Shown here: positions 28,439-38,079 of the stretch, in pieces
Numbering within the stretch: position 1 is the stretch's first letter
Layout: the number at the start of each line of letters is the position of its first letter
Assembly (NCBI RefSeq): GCF_021044625.1
Contig: NZ_CP087999.1
Location: 4,423,001-4,487,000, forward strand
Direction: 5' to 3'
Length of the DNA: 64,000 nucleotides
Source: Geomonas sp. RF6
GTDB lineage: Bacteria; Desulfobacterota; Desulfuromonadia; Geobacterales; Geobacteraceae
Made by a program: the position numbers and the translations under genes
Notes under the pieces: generated by a model
What the model was told of the DNA's origin: nothing
Databases searched by the model: none
What the model saw: the letters and a program-made list of their open reading frames with translations, nothing else

Positions 28439-29740
28439 ATGCAGATTTGGGATCCACAGTTCGAGTGCATGCCGCGGGAGGAGATGGAGCAGCTCCAGCT
28501 GGAACGTCTCCAGGCAACCCTGAACCGCGTTTGCAAAAATGTCACCTGCTACAAGAACCGCTTCAAGGAAATCGGCATGGAGCCGGAGGACATCCGCTCC
28601 ATCGCGGACCTCTCCAAGCTCCCCTTCACCACGAAGGAGGACCTGCGGCTCAACTACCCGTACGGCATGTTCGCGGTCCCTCTGCGTGAGGTCGTGCGCA
28701 TCCACTCCTCGTCCGGCACCACCGGGAAGCCGACTGTTGTCGGCTACACCCGCCAGGACATCAAGACCTGGTCAAACATAGTCGCCCGCTTCATGACCGC
28801 AGCAGGAGTCACGCACGACGACGTGGTGCAGATCGCCTTCGGCTACGGCCTTTTTACCGGCGCTTTCGGCCTGCACTACGGCTCCGAGATGATCGGCGCC
28901 TCGGTCATCCCCACCGGCTCCGGAAACACCGAGAAGCAGATCATGATCATGCAGGACTACAAGACGACTGCTCTTGTATGTACTCCGAGCTATGCGGTCA
29001 CCATCGCCGAGCGGATGGAGAAGATGGGGGTCGACCCGAAGAGCCTGTCCCTCAAGGTCGGCCTTTTTGGCGGCGAGCCGTGGTCCGAGGCGATGCGCCG
29101 GGAGATCGAAACGCGGCTTGGCATCTCCGCCACCGACAACTACGGCCTCTCGGAGGTCATAGGCCCCGGCGTTGCGGGGGAGTGCCAGTGCAAGAAGGGT
29201 ATGCACATCTGCGAGGACTCTTTTGTTGCCGAGATCATCGACCCGGACACCGGAGAGGTGCTGCCGCCGGGGAGCGTGGGGGAACTCGTCCTCACCACCC
29301 TCACAAAGGAAGCGTTCCCGATGATCCGCTACCGCACCAGGGACATCACCTCCCTCGAGTACGGGAAGTGCGACTGCGGGAGGACCACCGTGCGCATGAA
29401 GAAGACGATGGGGCGCTCCGACGACATGCTCATCATCAAGGGGGTAAACGTATATCCCTCCCAGATCGAGGAGGTGCTCTTCGCCGTGGAAGGGTGCGAG
29501 CCGCACTATCAGCTCGTGGTCGACCGGAAGGGGACGCTCGACACCCTGGAGGTGCGCATCGAAGTTACTGAAAACATCTTCTTCGACGAGATGAAGCAGC
29601 AAAAGGCGTTTCTCGACAAGGTAGAGCGTCGCATCGACTCAGTGTTAGGCGTCGGCGCTACTGTCAAACTCGTCGAGCCGAATACAATACCGCGCGCTGA
29701 AGGAAAAGCCACAAGGGTAATTGACAAACGGAAATTCTAG
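28439..29740 (+). CDS. paaK: Phenylacetate-CoA ligase (AMP-forming), second copy
   Basis: The 433-residue protein has [40 protein letters not shown] and [20 protein letters not shown]. Two ATG codons lie close together; the second (28439) stands 8 nt from AGAGAGG and gives exactly the length of the paralogue at 19286, so it is preferred over 28433. Differences cluster in the central, acid-binding part, which suggests a different aryl or acyl acid. It closes the iorAB-paaK-liv block. Confidence 0.92.
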   Translation: MQIWDPQFECMPREEMEQLQLERLQATLNRVCKNVTCYKNRFKEIGMEPEDIRSIADLSKLPFTTKEDLRLNYPYGMFAVPLREVVRIHSSSGTTGKPTVVGYTRQDIKTWSNIVARFMTAAGVTHDDVVQIAFGYGLFTGAFGLHYGSEMIGASVIPTGSGNTEKQIMIMQDYKTTALVCTPSYAVTIAERMEKMGVDPKSLSLKVGLFGGEPWSEAMRREIETRLGISATDNYGLSEVIGPGVAGECQCKKGMHICEDSFVAEIIDPDTGEVLPPGSVGELVLTTLTKEAFPMIRYRTRDITSLEYGKCDCGRTTVRMKKTMGRSDDMLIIKGVNVYPSQIEEVLFAVEGCEPHYQLVVDRKGTLDTLEVRIEVTENIFFDEMKQQKAFLDKVERRIDSVLGVGATVKLVEPNTIPRAEGKATRVIDKRKF

Positions 29741-29799
29741 TTAAAATAGTATGGTTGCCTTTTTCGCAACGACAACTTCACTCTCCCTGGAGGAATGAA

Positions 29800-30132
29800 A
29801 TGAAAAAAGGAACCATTGCTACTGTAGCCATGCTGTCGATCTCTCTCTTTGCAACCTCTGCCTTCTGTGACACGAAGAAAGGGGAGAAAGTCGACGGTAA
29901 AGCGGAATTTGAGAAGCACTGTGCGGCATGCCACCCGAACGGCGGCAACGTCTCCAATCCGCAGAAAACCCTCAGCAAGGCGGTCATGGCGAAAAACGGC
30001 GTGAAGAGCCAGAAAGACATCATCGCCAAGATGCGCAACCCCGGCCCCGGCATGACCAAGTTCGACGCGAAGACGGTGCCCGACAAGGAAGCGAAGGCCA
30101 TCGCCGACTACATCCTGAAGACCTTCAAGTAG
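29800..30132 (+). CDS. Small monoheme c-type cytochrome
   Basis: The 110-residue precursor has a signal peptide (MKKGTIATVAMLSISLFATSAFC), one haem motif CAACH and a downstream Met ligand in NPGPGMTKF, giving a His/Met class I cytochrome of about 88 residues (c551/c553/c6-like). It would carry electrons in the periplasm. CCTGGAGGAATGAA precedes the ATG. A weak promoter-like TTGACA lies at 29721 inside the paaK end. Confidence 0.92.
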   Translation: MKKGTIATVAMLSISLFATSAFCDTKKGEKVDGKAEFEKHCAACHPNGGNVSNPQKTLSKAVMAKNGVKSQKDIIAKMRNPGPGMTKFDAKTVPDKEAKAIADYILKTFK

Positions 30133-30152
30133 GTCATTCACTACATGGACTG

Positions 30153-30187
30153 AAAAGCCTGGCTCCTTTGGGAGGCAGGCTTTTTTT
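30153..30187 (+). terminator. Rho-independent terminator after the cytochrome gene
   Basis: Arms 30153-30166 and 30171-30184 pair with a single mismatch around a TTTG loop, followed by T's to 30187. Confidence 0.92.
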
Positions 30188-30402
30188 ATGCCTTTGCACA
30201 CACCCTCCGATCTGCCGTATACGCAAAGCTCCCTTTTTTTCGTCATAGCTAATATAATGAAGGCTCGGAAGGGCTGCTGGGGCGGCATGCCACTCGCCGC
30301 TTTGTAAGGTGCTGCTTTGCGTAAGGAATTCAGGATCATAGATGCGGGAGCTCAAGGTATGCTTCACATATTCTGAACGTGACCTCGCGCCCGGGGGCCG
30401 TC

Positions 30403-32358
30403 ATGGCTGAGGTAAAGCCGCATGAAATGGCGCTCCTCTACGTTGAGGATGATGCCTGCGCCCGCGAGCGGATGGTGGAGGAACTCGGCCGCCGCTACCC
30501 CGGCCTGCGCATCCACCAGGCAGCAAACGGCGCCGAAGGGGTGTCCCTTTTCCTGAGGGAGCACCCCGACGTCGTTATCACCGATCTCATCATGCCGGTC
30601 ATGGATGGGATCTCCTTCGCCGAGAGAATCAAGTCGATGGACGAGGATGCCGTCATAATCGCGTTGACTGCGTCAAACGACACCGAGTACCTGGTGAAGG
30701 CGATCGACGTCGGCATAAACGGTTACCTCCTGAAGCCCCTGTCCTACGAGAAGCTCTTCGCCCTCCTCGACCGGAAGTTCAAATACCTCTCCCTGAAGAA
30801 AGAACTGAACAGGAAAAACGAGCATCTCCGAAAGCTCTCCTGGGCCGTCGAACACAGCCCTGTGTCGGTCGTCATCTCCGACCGCGACGGGACGATCGAG
30901 TACGTGAACCTCAAGTTTCAGGAGCTGACCGGGTTCAGTGCCGATGAAGTGGTGGGGATGAACGTAAGCCTGCAGAAGTCCGGGCAGACGCCGGTCCAGA
31001 CGTACCAGGAGCTGTGGAGGACTATTTCGGCCGGGCAGGTATGGCAGGGGGAGTTCCTCAATCGGAAGAAGAACGGGGAACTGTACTGGGAGCACGCCTC
31101 CGTGGCGCCGATCTTCAGCGACTCCGGCGAGGTCTCCCACTATGTCGCCATCAAGGAGGATATAACCCAGCACAGGCACATGGTGCGGGCGCTGGAGAAG
31201 TCCCAGCACAAGTTCGCCACACTCTTTGGTGCTGTCCCGGCGCTGATCCTCATCAGCACCACGAGTGACCTCACGGTGGTGGAGGCGAACGAGAGCTTCC
31301 TGCAGACGATGGAGTACCAGCGCCAGGAGATAGTGGGGCACGTCCTGGGCAACCTCCCGGTCTGGGAAGGGGAGGCGGAACGGGGGAGCGTGCTGCGGGC
31401 AGTCTCCGGCGAGACGCTGGCGCGCAACCTCGAGATTCGCCTCAGGACGAGGAGCGGTAACACTATAGTCGGCCTCCTCTCCACGGCGACCTTCGAGCTC
31501 GACGAGCGCTCCTTTATCATGAGCGTCATTCGCGACATCACCGAGCGGAAGGAACGGGAGGCCGAGATAGAGCTGCTTAATGCGCGTCTCGCAGCGCGCG
31601 CGGCGGATCTGGAGCATGCCAACAGGGAGCTCGAGGCGTTCAACTCCATGATTGCCCACGATCTTCGAAATCCCCTGAACGTCATCAACAGTTACAGCCA
31701 GATCGTAAGAGAGATGTGCGGGGAGGGGCTCGATCCGACCTGTCAGGAATACCTGGAGGAGACGTACAACGGCACCCTGCGCATGAACCGTCTGATCGAC
31801 GCCCTTCTTGACTTCTCCCGCCTCGCGCATGCCCAACTGGCGCGCCAGCCGGTGGATCTCTCGGCGATCGCGACGGAGGTCGCGGCAGAGCTCCGGTATC
31901 TGGCGCCGGCGTGCCGCGTCGCCGTCGAGATCGCCGAAGGGGTTGTTGGAAACTGCGATGCTTCCCTTCTGCGCATAGTCTTGCAGAACCTTCTCGGCAA
32001 CGCCATGAAGTACAATTGCACTAAGGACACCTTGCGGGTCGAGTTCGGCGCCACGCTCAGCGGCGGGAAGTCGATCTACTTCGTACGCGACAACGGCATC
32101 GGTTTCAACACCGCCGATGCCGGAAAGATCTTCCAGCCGTTCCACCGCCTTCCCGGGCCGGGCGAGGTCGAGGGGCACGGCATCGGGCTCGCGACTGTCG
32201 AGAGGATCATCAGGCGGCACGGTGGGCGAGTGTGGGCAGAAGGGGAGGTGGGGAAGGGAGCGAGCTTCTTCTTCACCCTTGAGCCTGATGAGGGGGCGGC
32301 GGCGCCTGTCGATGATGATGACGTTGTGCCGGGGAGGGAGCAGGGGGCACGCGAATGA
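30403..32358 (+). CDS. REC-PAS-PAS histidine kinase
   Basis: About 651 residues. An N-terminal receiver (LLYVEDDACARERM, phospho-Asp in VVITDLIMPVMDG, Lys in LLKPLSY) is followed by two PAS domains (about residues 140-255 and 265-385; TGFSADEVVGMN, YVAIKEDITQHR), a HisKA domain with the phospho-acceptor His in SMIAHDLRNPLNV, and a HATPase domain ([31 protein letters not shown]). The receiver-first order suggests it sits inside a phosphorelay. The start is uncertain (GTG 30379 or ATG 30403). Its stop overlaps the next gene by ATGA, so it probably works with that diguanylate cyclase. No membrane segment is seen. Confidence 0.87.
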   Translation: MAEVKPHEMALLYVEDDACARERMVEELGRRYPGLRIHQAANGAEGVSLFLREHPDVVITDLIMPVMDGISFAERIKSMDEDAVIIALTASNDTEYLVKAIDVGINGYLLKPLSYEKLFALLDRKFKYLSLKKELNRKNEHLRKLSWAVEHSPVSVVISDRDGTIEYVNLKFQELTGFSADEVVGMNVSLQKSGQTPVQTYQELWRTISAGQVWQGEFLNRKKNGELYWEHASVAPIFSDSGEVSHYVAIKEDITQHRHMVRALEKSQHKFATLFGAVPALILISTTSDLTVVEANESFLQTMEYQRQEIVGHVLGNLPVWEGEAERGSVLRAVSGETLARNLEIRLRTRSGNTIVGLLSTATFELDERSFIMSVIRDITERKEREAEIELLNARLAARAADLEHANRELEAFNSMIAHDLRNPLNVINSYSQIVREMCGEGLDPTCQEYLEETYNGTLRMNRLIDALLDFSRLAHAQLARQPVDLSAIATEVAAELRYLAPACRVAVEIAEGVVGNCDASLLRIVLQNLLGNAMKYNCTKDTLRVEFGATLSGGKSIYFVRDNGIGFNTADAGKIFQPFHRLPGPGEVEGHGIGLATVERIIRRHGGRVWAEGEVGKGASFFFTLEPDEGAAAPVDDDDVVPGREQGARE

Positions 32359-33269
32359 AGATCCTGATCGCCGAAGACGAGCCCGCTTTTCGCCGGCTGC
32401 TCACGGATGTACTGATAAAGTGGGGATACGAGGTCGTCGTTACGAAGGACGGTGCGGAAGCCTGGCACATACTCAATTCGGACGACGCACCAAAACTCGC
32501 GATACTCGACTGGATGATGCCGGGGATAGACGGGCCGGAGCTGTGCCGGCGGATCAGGAGGCGCGCGCACGGGGTGTACACCTACGTGATGCTCCTCACT
32601 TCGCAGCAGGGTGACAAGGATCTGGTGACCGGGATGGAGGCGGGAGCGGACGATTATCTGACCAAGCCGTTCAGGGTGAGTGAACTGCGGGTTCGTCTGC
32701 GGACCGGGAGAAGGATCATCGACCTGCAAAACGAGCTCATCGCCGCCCGCGAGTTCTTCCAGGAAAAGGCCGCTCGCGACTCACTGACAAGGCTTTGGAA
32801 CCACGAGGAGATCCTCTCCATCCTGAGCCACGAGATGGCGAGGGCCGAAAGGGAAGGAAAGTGTCTTGGCGCCATCATGGCCGACCTCGACCACTTCAAG
32901 AGGATAAACGACCGGTACGGGCACCTTGCAGGCGACTCCGTCCTTCGTGTGGCAGCCGAGAAGATGCTGACCCAGGTCCGTGCCTACGACTCCATCGGGC
33001 GTTACGGCGGCGAGGAGTTCCTGGTAATACTCCCGGACTGCGGCAGACAGTGTGCGATGGCCTTTGCGGAAAGGATCCGTCAGCGGATCTCGGAAAAGGA
33101 ATTCAATACCTCGGAGGGCATGATCCCCGTCACCATGAGCCTCGGCGTCGCCGTGAGCTGCCGGGAGCAAAGGCTGAACGCGACCGACCTGGTAAAGGCC
33201 GCCGACAAGGCGCTGTACGCGGCGAAGGGAGGGGGGCGCAACCGGGTCGAGGTGGCGGAGGGGGGATAG
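32355..33269 (+). CDS. REC-GGDEF response regulator, diguanylate cyclase
   Basis: The 304-residue protein has a receiver (ILIAEDEPAFRRLL, phospho-Asp in LAILDWMMPGIDG, Lys in DDYLTKPFR) and a GGDEF domain (RDSLTRLWNHEEI, DLDHFKRINDRYGH, active loop GGEEF). RAYD lies five residues before GGEEF, matching the RxxD inhibitory site, so product feedback is expected. It makes c-di-GMP from two GTP when activated, similar to WspR/PleD-type proteins. Overlap with the upstream kinase gene by ATGA indicates coupled translation and a cognate pair. Confidence 0.94.
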   Translation: MKILIAEDEPAFRRLLTDVLIKWGYEVVVTKDGAEAWHILNSDDAPKLAILDWMMPGIDGPELCRRIRRRAHGVYTYVMLLTSQQGDKDLVTGMEAGADDYLTKPFRVSELRVRLRTGRRIIDLQNELIAAREFFQEKAARDSLTRLWNHEEILSILSHEMARAEREGKCLGAIMADLDHFKRINDRYGHLAGDSVLRVAAEKMLTQVRAYDSIGRYGGEEFLVILPDCGRQCAMAFAERIRQRISEKEFNTSEGMIPVTMSLGVAVSCREQRLNATDLVKAADKALYAAKGGGRNRVEVAEGG

Positions 33270-33277
33270 CCCTGCAA

Positions 33278-33411
33278 GAAGGCTCATCCGAGAATTCCGG
33301 GGAAGCCGTAGTATTTCCTTATGAAGCGCCGCAGGCGGCCTCGCGTCCCCCCCTTTGCGAAGGGGGGAACGTCAGGTCTCCTGCAGTGCTTCGTGGTGAT
33401 GTACCTGAGAC
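33278..33411 (-). repeat. C6/G6 hairpin repeat, reverse copy
   Basis: Begins near CTCATCCGAGAATTCCGGGG and includes CCCCCCTTTGCGAAGGGGGG at about 33350-33367, then continues with CTGCAGTGCTTCGTGG as in copy 1. It separates two convergent genes. Confidence 0.7.
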
Positions 33412-33433
33412 GCTTCAGGGTGAGATGTGAAGC

Positions 33434-33829
33434 TTACTCTTCCGGCTCTTTCAGCAGTTCCTTCAGAAGAGCCGTCCCCTTCTTCAAATCGACCGGCTTG
33501 GCGAGCCAGGCGTCCATCCCCGCCTCCATGCACGCCTTCTCATCTTCGCTCGAGGTGCTTCCGGTCATGGCCACGATAGGAGTATGTCCCCCGCGCTCTC
33601 CTTCTCTCTCCCTGATCTGGCGGGTGGCGGCAAGGCCATCCATGTGCGGCATCTGCACGTCCATGACGATCACGTCATAGCTCCCGCTCTCCCACATTTC
33701 GACCGCTTCCCGCCCGTCGTGGGCGAGGTCCGTCTGGAAGCCGTAATGCCTGAGGGCGCTCTTGAGATAGATCCCGTTCACCGGATCGTCTTCCGCAGCA
33801 AGGACACGCACTTTCTTTTCCATGGCCAT
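33434..33829 (-). CDS. Single-domain response regulator
   Basis: A 131-residue receiver with the acidic pocket AAEDDPVNG, phospho-Asp in VIVMDVQMPHMDG, Thr in VAMTGST and Lys in AWLAKPVD; no output domain. The sequence type (EDDPVN...MDVQMPHMDGL) is that of receivers attached to BarA-like hybrid kinases, and the divergent neighbour is such a kinase, so it may receive phosphate from it. AGGAGG lies 4 nt before ATG 33829; ATG 33823 is an alternative. Confidence 0.9.
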   Translation of the reverse strand: MAMEKKVRVLAAEDDPVNGIYLKSALRHYGFQTDLAHDGREAVEMWESGSYDVIVMDVQMPHMDGLAATRQIREREGERGGHTPIVAMTGSTSSEDEKACMEAGMDAWLAKPVDLKKGTALLKELLKEPEE

Positions 33830-34016
33830 CCATCCTCCTGTTTCGGCGCACGGTCGAGTCTTTCCTTCTCGAAAACAAGTCAGGGTTGTATGATAATGGC
33901 AGTCATATTCTTTAGGCAACTCTTTTCGGTTCAAGTACTTCCCTTTGACACCCCGGAAAGAGGGGTGGCTGCTGGTGCCGCCGTTGATCAACGGTGCACC
34001 GCAGCCGGTTGAGGTC

Positions 34017-37000
34017 ATGTTCCAGAGAGACCAGGTCATCGAACGGCGATGGCAGATAGCTTCGTGTGGCGCAGGTGTGACGGCCGCATTGATCGGAGCG
34101 GTGTTCTTCGCTGCCTGGCTCGGCGGCGAGATGTCCTATCGCGGTTTTCATACCATCACCATGAAGACCAATGCCTCCCTTTGCCTGCTGCTGACCGGCT
34201 TTGCCCTCGCCCTCACCGCCCTGGGGAGAGGAGAAGGGCGCTGGCGGTGCGCGGCGCAGGCGATGGGGGGAGCGGCAATGTCGATAGGAGCGCTGACACT
34301 TCTCGAGCACATCTTCGGCTGGGATCTCGGGATCGACCAGCTCATCGCGCAGGAGCCTCCCGGTGCCCTGGCGATCACAGCGCCCAACCGGATGGGTCCC
34401 CCCGGAGCCATCTCTTTTGCCGTCACCGGCGCTGCAGTCATTCTCCTTAATTTCTTTGCCCGCCCGGGGGAGGGGGTGATGGAGCTCGTCTCCTCCCCCG
34501 GCCCGGGTGGGATCGCGGTCCGTCGGCTCCTCCCCGCCGCCTTCATCCTTCCGATAATTCTGGGGTGGCTGCGCCTGAAGGGGGAGCGGCTCGGCTTGTA
34601 CGAGCGTTACTTCGGTACCAGTATCCTCGTCCTCTCCTGGATCTTCGTCTTTTCCTTCATCGTGTACAAGACGGCGAAGTGGGTCAATGCGTCCGCCGTG
34701 GCTCTGCGCCTCAATGAGAAGCGCTACCGCTCCTTTGTGGAGGCCTCGTCGCAGGTGGTATGGAGGGTGGACGCCGCAGGACGAGCGGACCAGGAGATAC
34801 AGGAATGGCAGGAGTACACGGGACAGACCGGTGAGGAGGCGCGCGGTTTCGGTTGGATGGAGGTGCTTCGCCCCGAGGACCGGCCGGCTGTAGCGAAAGC
34901 GTGGCAAGAGGCCACCGAAACCGGTCGATATGAAGTGGAGTACCTCTTGCGCAGGCGCGACGGAGAGTGGCGCAACATACTCGCGAGGGGGGTGCCGATC
35001 CGCAACGGGAGCGGCAAGATCGTGGAGTGGATCGGGACGGGGATCGATGTGACGGAGCAGAGGCAGGCAACGGCCGCGCTGCAGCAAAAGGAGGCGCAAT
35101 TTCGCCAGCTGGCTGAGGCGCTGCCGCAACTGGTGTGGGTGGCACGGCCGGACGGCTCGTCGGAATATCAGAATGCCAAGTGGCACGAATACACCGGCTC
35201 CGACCCCGACGGGTCATCCGATGCCGGCTGGCTGCGCTTTCTCCACCCTGACGACGTCGGCCGCGTCGTGGAGCGCTGGGGTGAGAGCGTGCGCAGCGGA
35301 GAACCGTACGAGGACGAGTACCGTCTCAGGCGCGCCGACGGGGAGTACCACTGGTTTATCGCCCGAGGTCTCGCGGTGAGGAACGAAGCCGGAGAGATCC
35401 TGCGCTGGCTCGGCACCTCCACCGACATCCAGGACCACAAGGTGGCCCGCGAGCTCGCCGAGGCGGCGGCGCAGGCAAAGACGGACTTCATGGCAAACAT
35501 GAGCCACGAGATTCGCACCCCCATGAACGGCATCATCGGAGTGACGGAGCTCCTCCTGCAGACCGAGCTGAACGAACTCCAGCGGCCGTACCTGCAGATG
35601 GTGAAAGGCTCGGCAGACGCGCTCCTCTCTGTCGTCAACGACATCCTCGACTTCTCGAAGATCGAGGCGGGGGCAGCGGTTCTCCACGATGTGGAGTTCG
35701 ACCTCCACGAGTCGGTGCAGAACGTCGCGGAGGCGCTTTCCGTCATCGGCTTCCAGAAGGGACTCGAATTTGCGGTGGCGATCGACCCGGAGGTGCCGGA
35801 ACGCTTTCGCGGCGACCCGGTGAAGCTCAGGCAGGTTCTCATGAATCTCATCGGCAATGCGGTGAAGTTCACCGAGCACGGAGAGGTTGCGGTGCGGGTG
35901 GAGGGGACACCGGCGGCTGGGGGGGCGTGGCGGCTTCTCTTTTCGGTGAGGGACACCGGCATAGGGATCTCACCGGAGAAGCAGGGGCTCCTTTTCCGCA
36001 GCTTCACCCAGCTGGATCCCTCGGCCTCGCGCGTCTACGGCGGTACCGGCCTTGGCCTCGCCATCTCCAAAAAGATCGTCGAGCTCATGGGGGGAGAGAT
36101 ACATGTGTCGAGCCATCCGGGGGAGGGGAGTACCTTCACCTTCGACATCGAACTGATTCCTGTCGAGGATGCAGACACTGCGAAGGCGCCGACCGCGGAG
36201 AAGCTTTCCGGCCGGCGAGCGCTGGTGGTGGAAGACAACGAGACGAACCGCCTCATGCTTGAGCGATTGCTCGGGTCGTACGGGCTGCAGGTGGAAGCGG
36301 TCTCTCTCGGGGGGGACGGGCTTGCCAGGGTAGAGGAGACAAAGGAGCCGTTTGACTTCATTCTGATCGACGCGCATCTCCCCGACATGGAGGGTTTTTC
36401 TCTCGCGGAAATGCTCAAGGAACGCTTCCCGGTCGAGACGTGCGCGCTCCTCATGATCCCGTCCGACAGGATTGCCGAGGGAGCGCGGCGCGTGCACGAA
36501 ATCGGGATGAAGACGTACCTCGTGAAGCCGATCCGGGGGAAAACGCTCCTGCAGTCGCTGGTGCAGATGGAATCTCCCGGCACCGACGAGGCGAAGGAAG
36601 GACCTCGCGAGGGGGGCGAGCCCCCGCTGGACGATCTTTTGTGCAGGCACATCCTGGTGGCGGAGGACAACCCGGTCAACCTGACGGTGACAGAAGCGCT
36701 CCTGCGGCGCGCAGGGGCGCGGGTGACGGCTGCAACAAACGGTATCGAAGCGGTGGAGGCTTGCCTGTCGGGGAGCTTCGATGTGGTCCTCATGGATGTG
36801 CAGATGCCGGAGATGGACGGTTTCGAGGCGACGCGGGCTCTGCGCGGCATGGGGGTGGAGGTGCCGATCATCGGCCTCACCGCTCACGCTCTCGAGGGTG
36901 ACAGGGATAGGTGCGTGCATGCGGGAATGGACGATTACCTATCGAAGCCGGTGACCGCGGAGTCGTTGAACGGCAAGGTCGCCTACTGGTCGCGGGTGCG

Positions 37001-37361
37001 TGGCAATGCGGTCGCCGATGCCGCCTCGCTCCTCGGGCATGTGGGGGGGGACCCGGAGACGTACCAGATCGTGGTGTCGACCTTCGTGGAGCATGCCCCG
37101 GCGCAGATGGCGGATATTGTGGCCGCCGTGCGGGCTGCGGATGCGGACGCGGTGGAGAAGACTGCCCACCGGCTGAAGGGAGCCCTTGCCCTCGTCACCG
37201 CGGAGGCGGCGCGATGCATGGCGGAAAAGCTGGAGCAAAGCGGCAAGAAAGGAGATCTCGCCGCGGCCGGCGATCTCGCTGCGCATCTGGAGGCAGAGGT
37301 GGCGAGGGTGCTGGACAGGCTGCAAGAGTTGTCAAAGGAGGGGAATCCGGAAGGAGCGTGA
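34017..37361 (+). CDS. Membrane hybrid histidine kinase (PAS-PAS-HisKA-HATPase-REC-REC-HPt)
   Basis: About 1114 residues. The N-terminal 220 residues hold several hydrophobic helices and form a membrane sensor. Two PAS/PAC units follow (about 240-360 and 370-485), then HisKA (FMANMSHEIRTPMNGIIG), HATPase (NLIGNAVKFT, DTGIGI, GTGLGLAISKKIV), receiver 1 (VVEDNETNRL, Asp in ILIDAHLPDMEG), receiver 2 (VAEDNPVNLT, Asp in VLMDVQMPEMDGFEA, Lys in YLSKPV) and an HPt with the His in AHRLKGALAL. This is a full phosphorelay in one chain, like BarA/TorS. The start is uncertain: the ATG at 34017 has GAGG close by, while the frame is open from 33945. Confidence 0.9.
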   Translation: MFQRDQVIERRWQIASCGAGVTAALIGAVFFAAWLGGEMSYRGFHTITMKTNASLCLLLTGFALALTALGRGEGRWRCAAQAMGGAAMSIGALTLLEHIFGWDLGIDQLIAQEPPGALAITAPNRMGPPGAISFAVTGAAVILLNFFARPGEGVMELVSSPGPGGIAVRRLLPAAFILPIILGWLRLKGERLGLYERYFGTSILVLSWIFVFSFIVYKTAKWVNASAVALRLNEKRYRSFVEASSQVVWRVDAAGRADQEIQEWQEYTGQTGEEARGFGWMEVLRPEDRPAVAKAWQEATETGRYEVEYLLRRRDGEWRNILARGVPIRNGSGKIVEWIGTGIDVTEQRQATAALQQKEAQFRQLAEALPQLVWVARPDGSSEYQNAKWHEYTGSDPDGSSDAGWLRFLHPDDVGRVVERWGESVRSGEPYEDEYRLRRADGEYHWFIARGLAVRNEAGEILRWLGTSTDIQDHKVARELAEAAAQAKTDFMANMSHEIRTPMNGIIGVTELLLQTELNELQRPYLQMVKGSADALLSVVNDILDFSKIEAGAAVLHDVEFDLHESVQNVAEALSVIGFQKGLEFAVAIDPEVPERFRGDPVKLRQVLMNLIGNAVKFTEHGEVAVRVEGTPAAGGAWRLLFSVRDTGIGISPEKQGLLFRSFTQLDPSASRVYGGTGLGLAISKKIVELMGGEIHVSSHPGEGSTFTFDIELIPVEDADTAKAPTAEKLSGRRALVVEDNETNRLMLERLLGSYGLQVEAVSLGGDGLARVEETKEPFDFILIDAHLPDMEGFSLAEMLKERFPVETCALLMIPSDRIAEGARRVHEIGMKTYLVKPIRGKTLLQSLVQMESPGTDEAKEGPREGGEPPLDDLLCRHILVAEDNPVNLTVTEALLRRAGARVTAATNGIEAVEACLSGSFDVVLMDVQMPEMDGFEATRALRGMGVEVPIIGLTAHALEGDRDRCVHAGMDDYLSKPVTAESLNGKVAYWSRVRGNAVADAASLLGHVGGDPETYQIVVSTFVEHAPAQMADIVAAVRAADADAVEKTAHRLKGALALVTAEAARCMAEKLEQSGKKGDLAAAGDLAAHLEAEVARVLDRLQELSKEGNPEGA

Positions 37362-37431
37362 CGCGGCGGGTTGCGCGGCTTCGCAGGGGTACAGTCGCAT
37401 CCGCGAAAGCCGCGTCATCCCGTGCGGAAGC

Positions 37432-38079
37432 TTAGGCTGCGGTGGGAGTTTCCAGCTTCTTGCTGCAGCGCAGACGCCTGACAAGCGCAATCGCCGTCAG
37501 CCCCGCGGCCAGAAGAACGGCAGTCGACGGTTCCGGAACAGATGCGGGATCAGGCATGTCGGTGTTGATTTCTGCAGTTACGCTCGCCCCTCGAAGCCCC
37601 CACCCTTCATCCCTCAGTCCCTGCATGACGCCGTAGTCAAATATATAGGTGTTGCTCCCCGACAGCAGGGTATGTGCCACGCTGAATCTGGTGAGTCCGC
37701 CATTGCCAAAACCATTGGTCGCAGTCGACAGGATGGTGACGCCGGGATTCATGTAGTTCACGAAGGTGCTTCCGCCCCCTCCCATGACGAACCCCCCCTC
37801 GAAGAGGAGGTCCCCATTCACGATGAGCCGGAAGGTGTCCGGGGCGTAACATTGAGGAGCGCCATCCACCGTGCCGTATCCCAGGAGGTCGAAGGTGAGC
37901 GTGGCCCCCGCAGCAGATGAAAAGCTGGGGGCGGAGACGGAATAGGCGAGGGATCCGCCGTCGAGTGGACCGAGAGTGTCGGGCAACGAGTCGGTAAAGG
38001 GGACCGCATAAGCGGACAGGGTGGTGGCGGCATAAAGAACGAATCCCACAGCTGACGACAAGAAGACTTTTCTGTTCAT
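37432..38079 (-). CDS. PEP-CTERM sorting-signal protein
   Basis: The 215-residue protein has a signal peptide (NRKVFLSSAVGFVLYAATTLSAYA) and a C-terminal VPEPST, hydrophobic stretch (AVLLAAGLTAIALV) and basic end (RRLR). The middle is Gly/Ser-rich with beta-like segments (GATLTFDLLGYG, TYIFDYGVM) and resembles choice-of-anchor-type PEP-CTERM proteins. The ATG at 38079 has AAGGAGG upstream. A sigma-54-like promoter lies 187 bp away, the same spacing as for the other PEP-CTERM pair. Confidence 0.86.
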   Translation of the reverse strand: MNRKVFLSSAVGFVLYAATTLSAYAVPFTDSLPDTLGPLDGGSLAYSVSAPSFSSAAGATLTFDLLGYGTVDGAPQCYAPDTFRLIVNGDLLFEGGFVMGGGGSTFVNYMNPGVTILSTATNGFGNGGLTRFSVAHTLLSGSNTYIFDYGVMQGLRDEGWGLRGASVTAEINTDMPDPASVPEPSTAVLLAAGLTAIALVRRLRCSKKLETPTAA

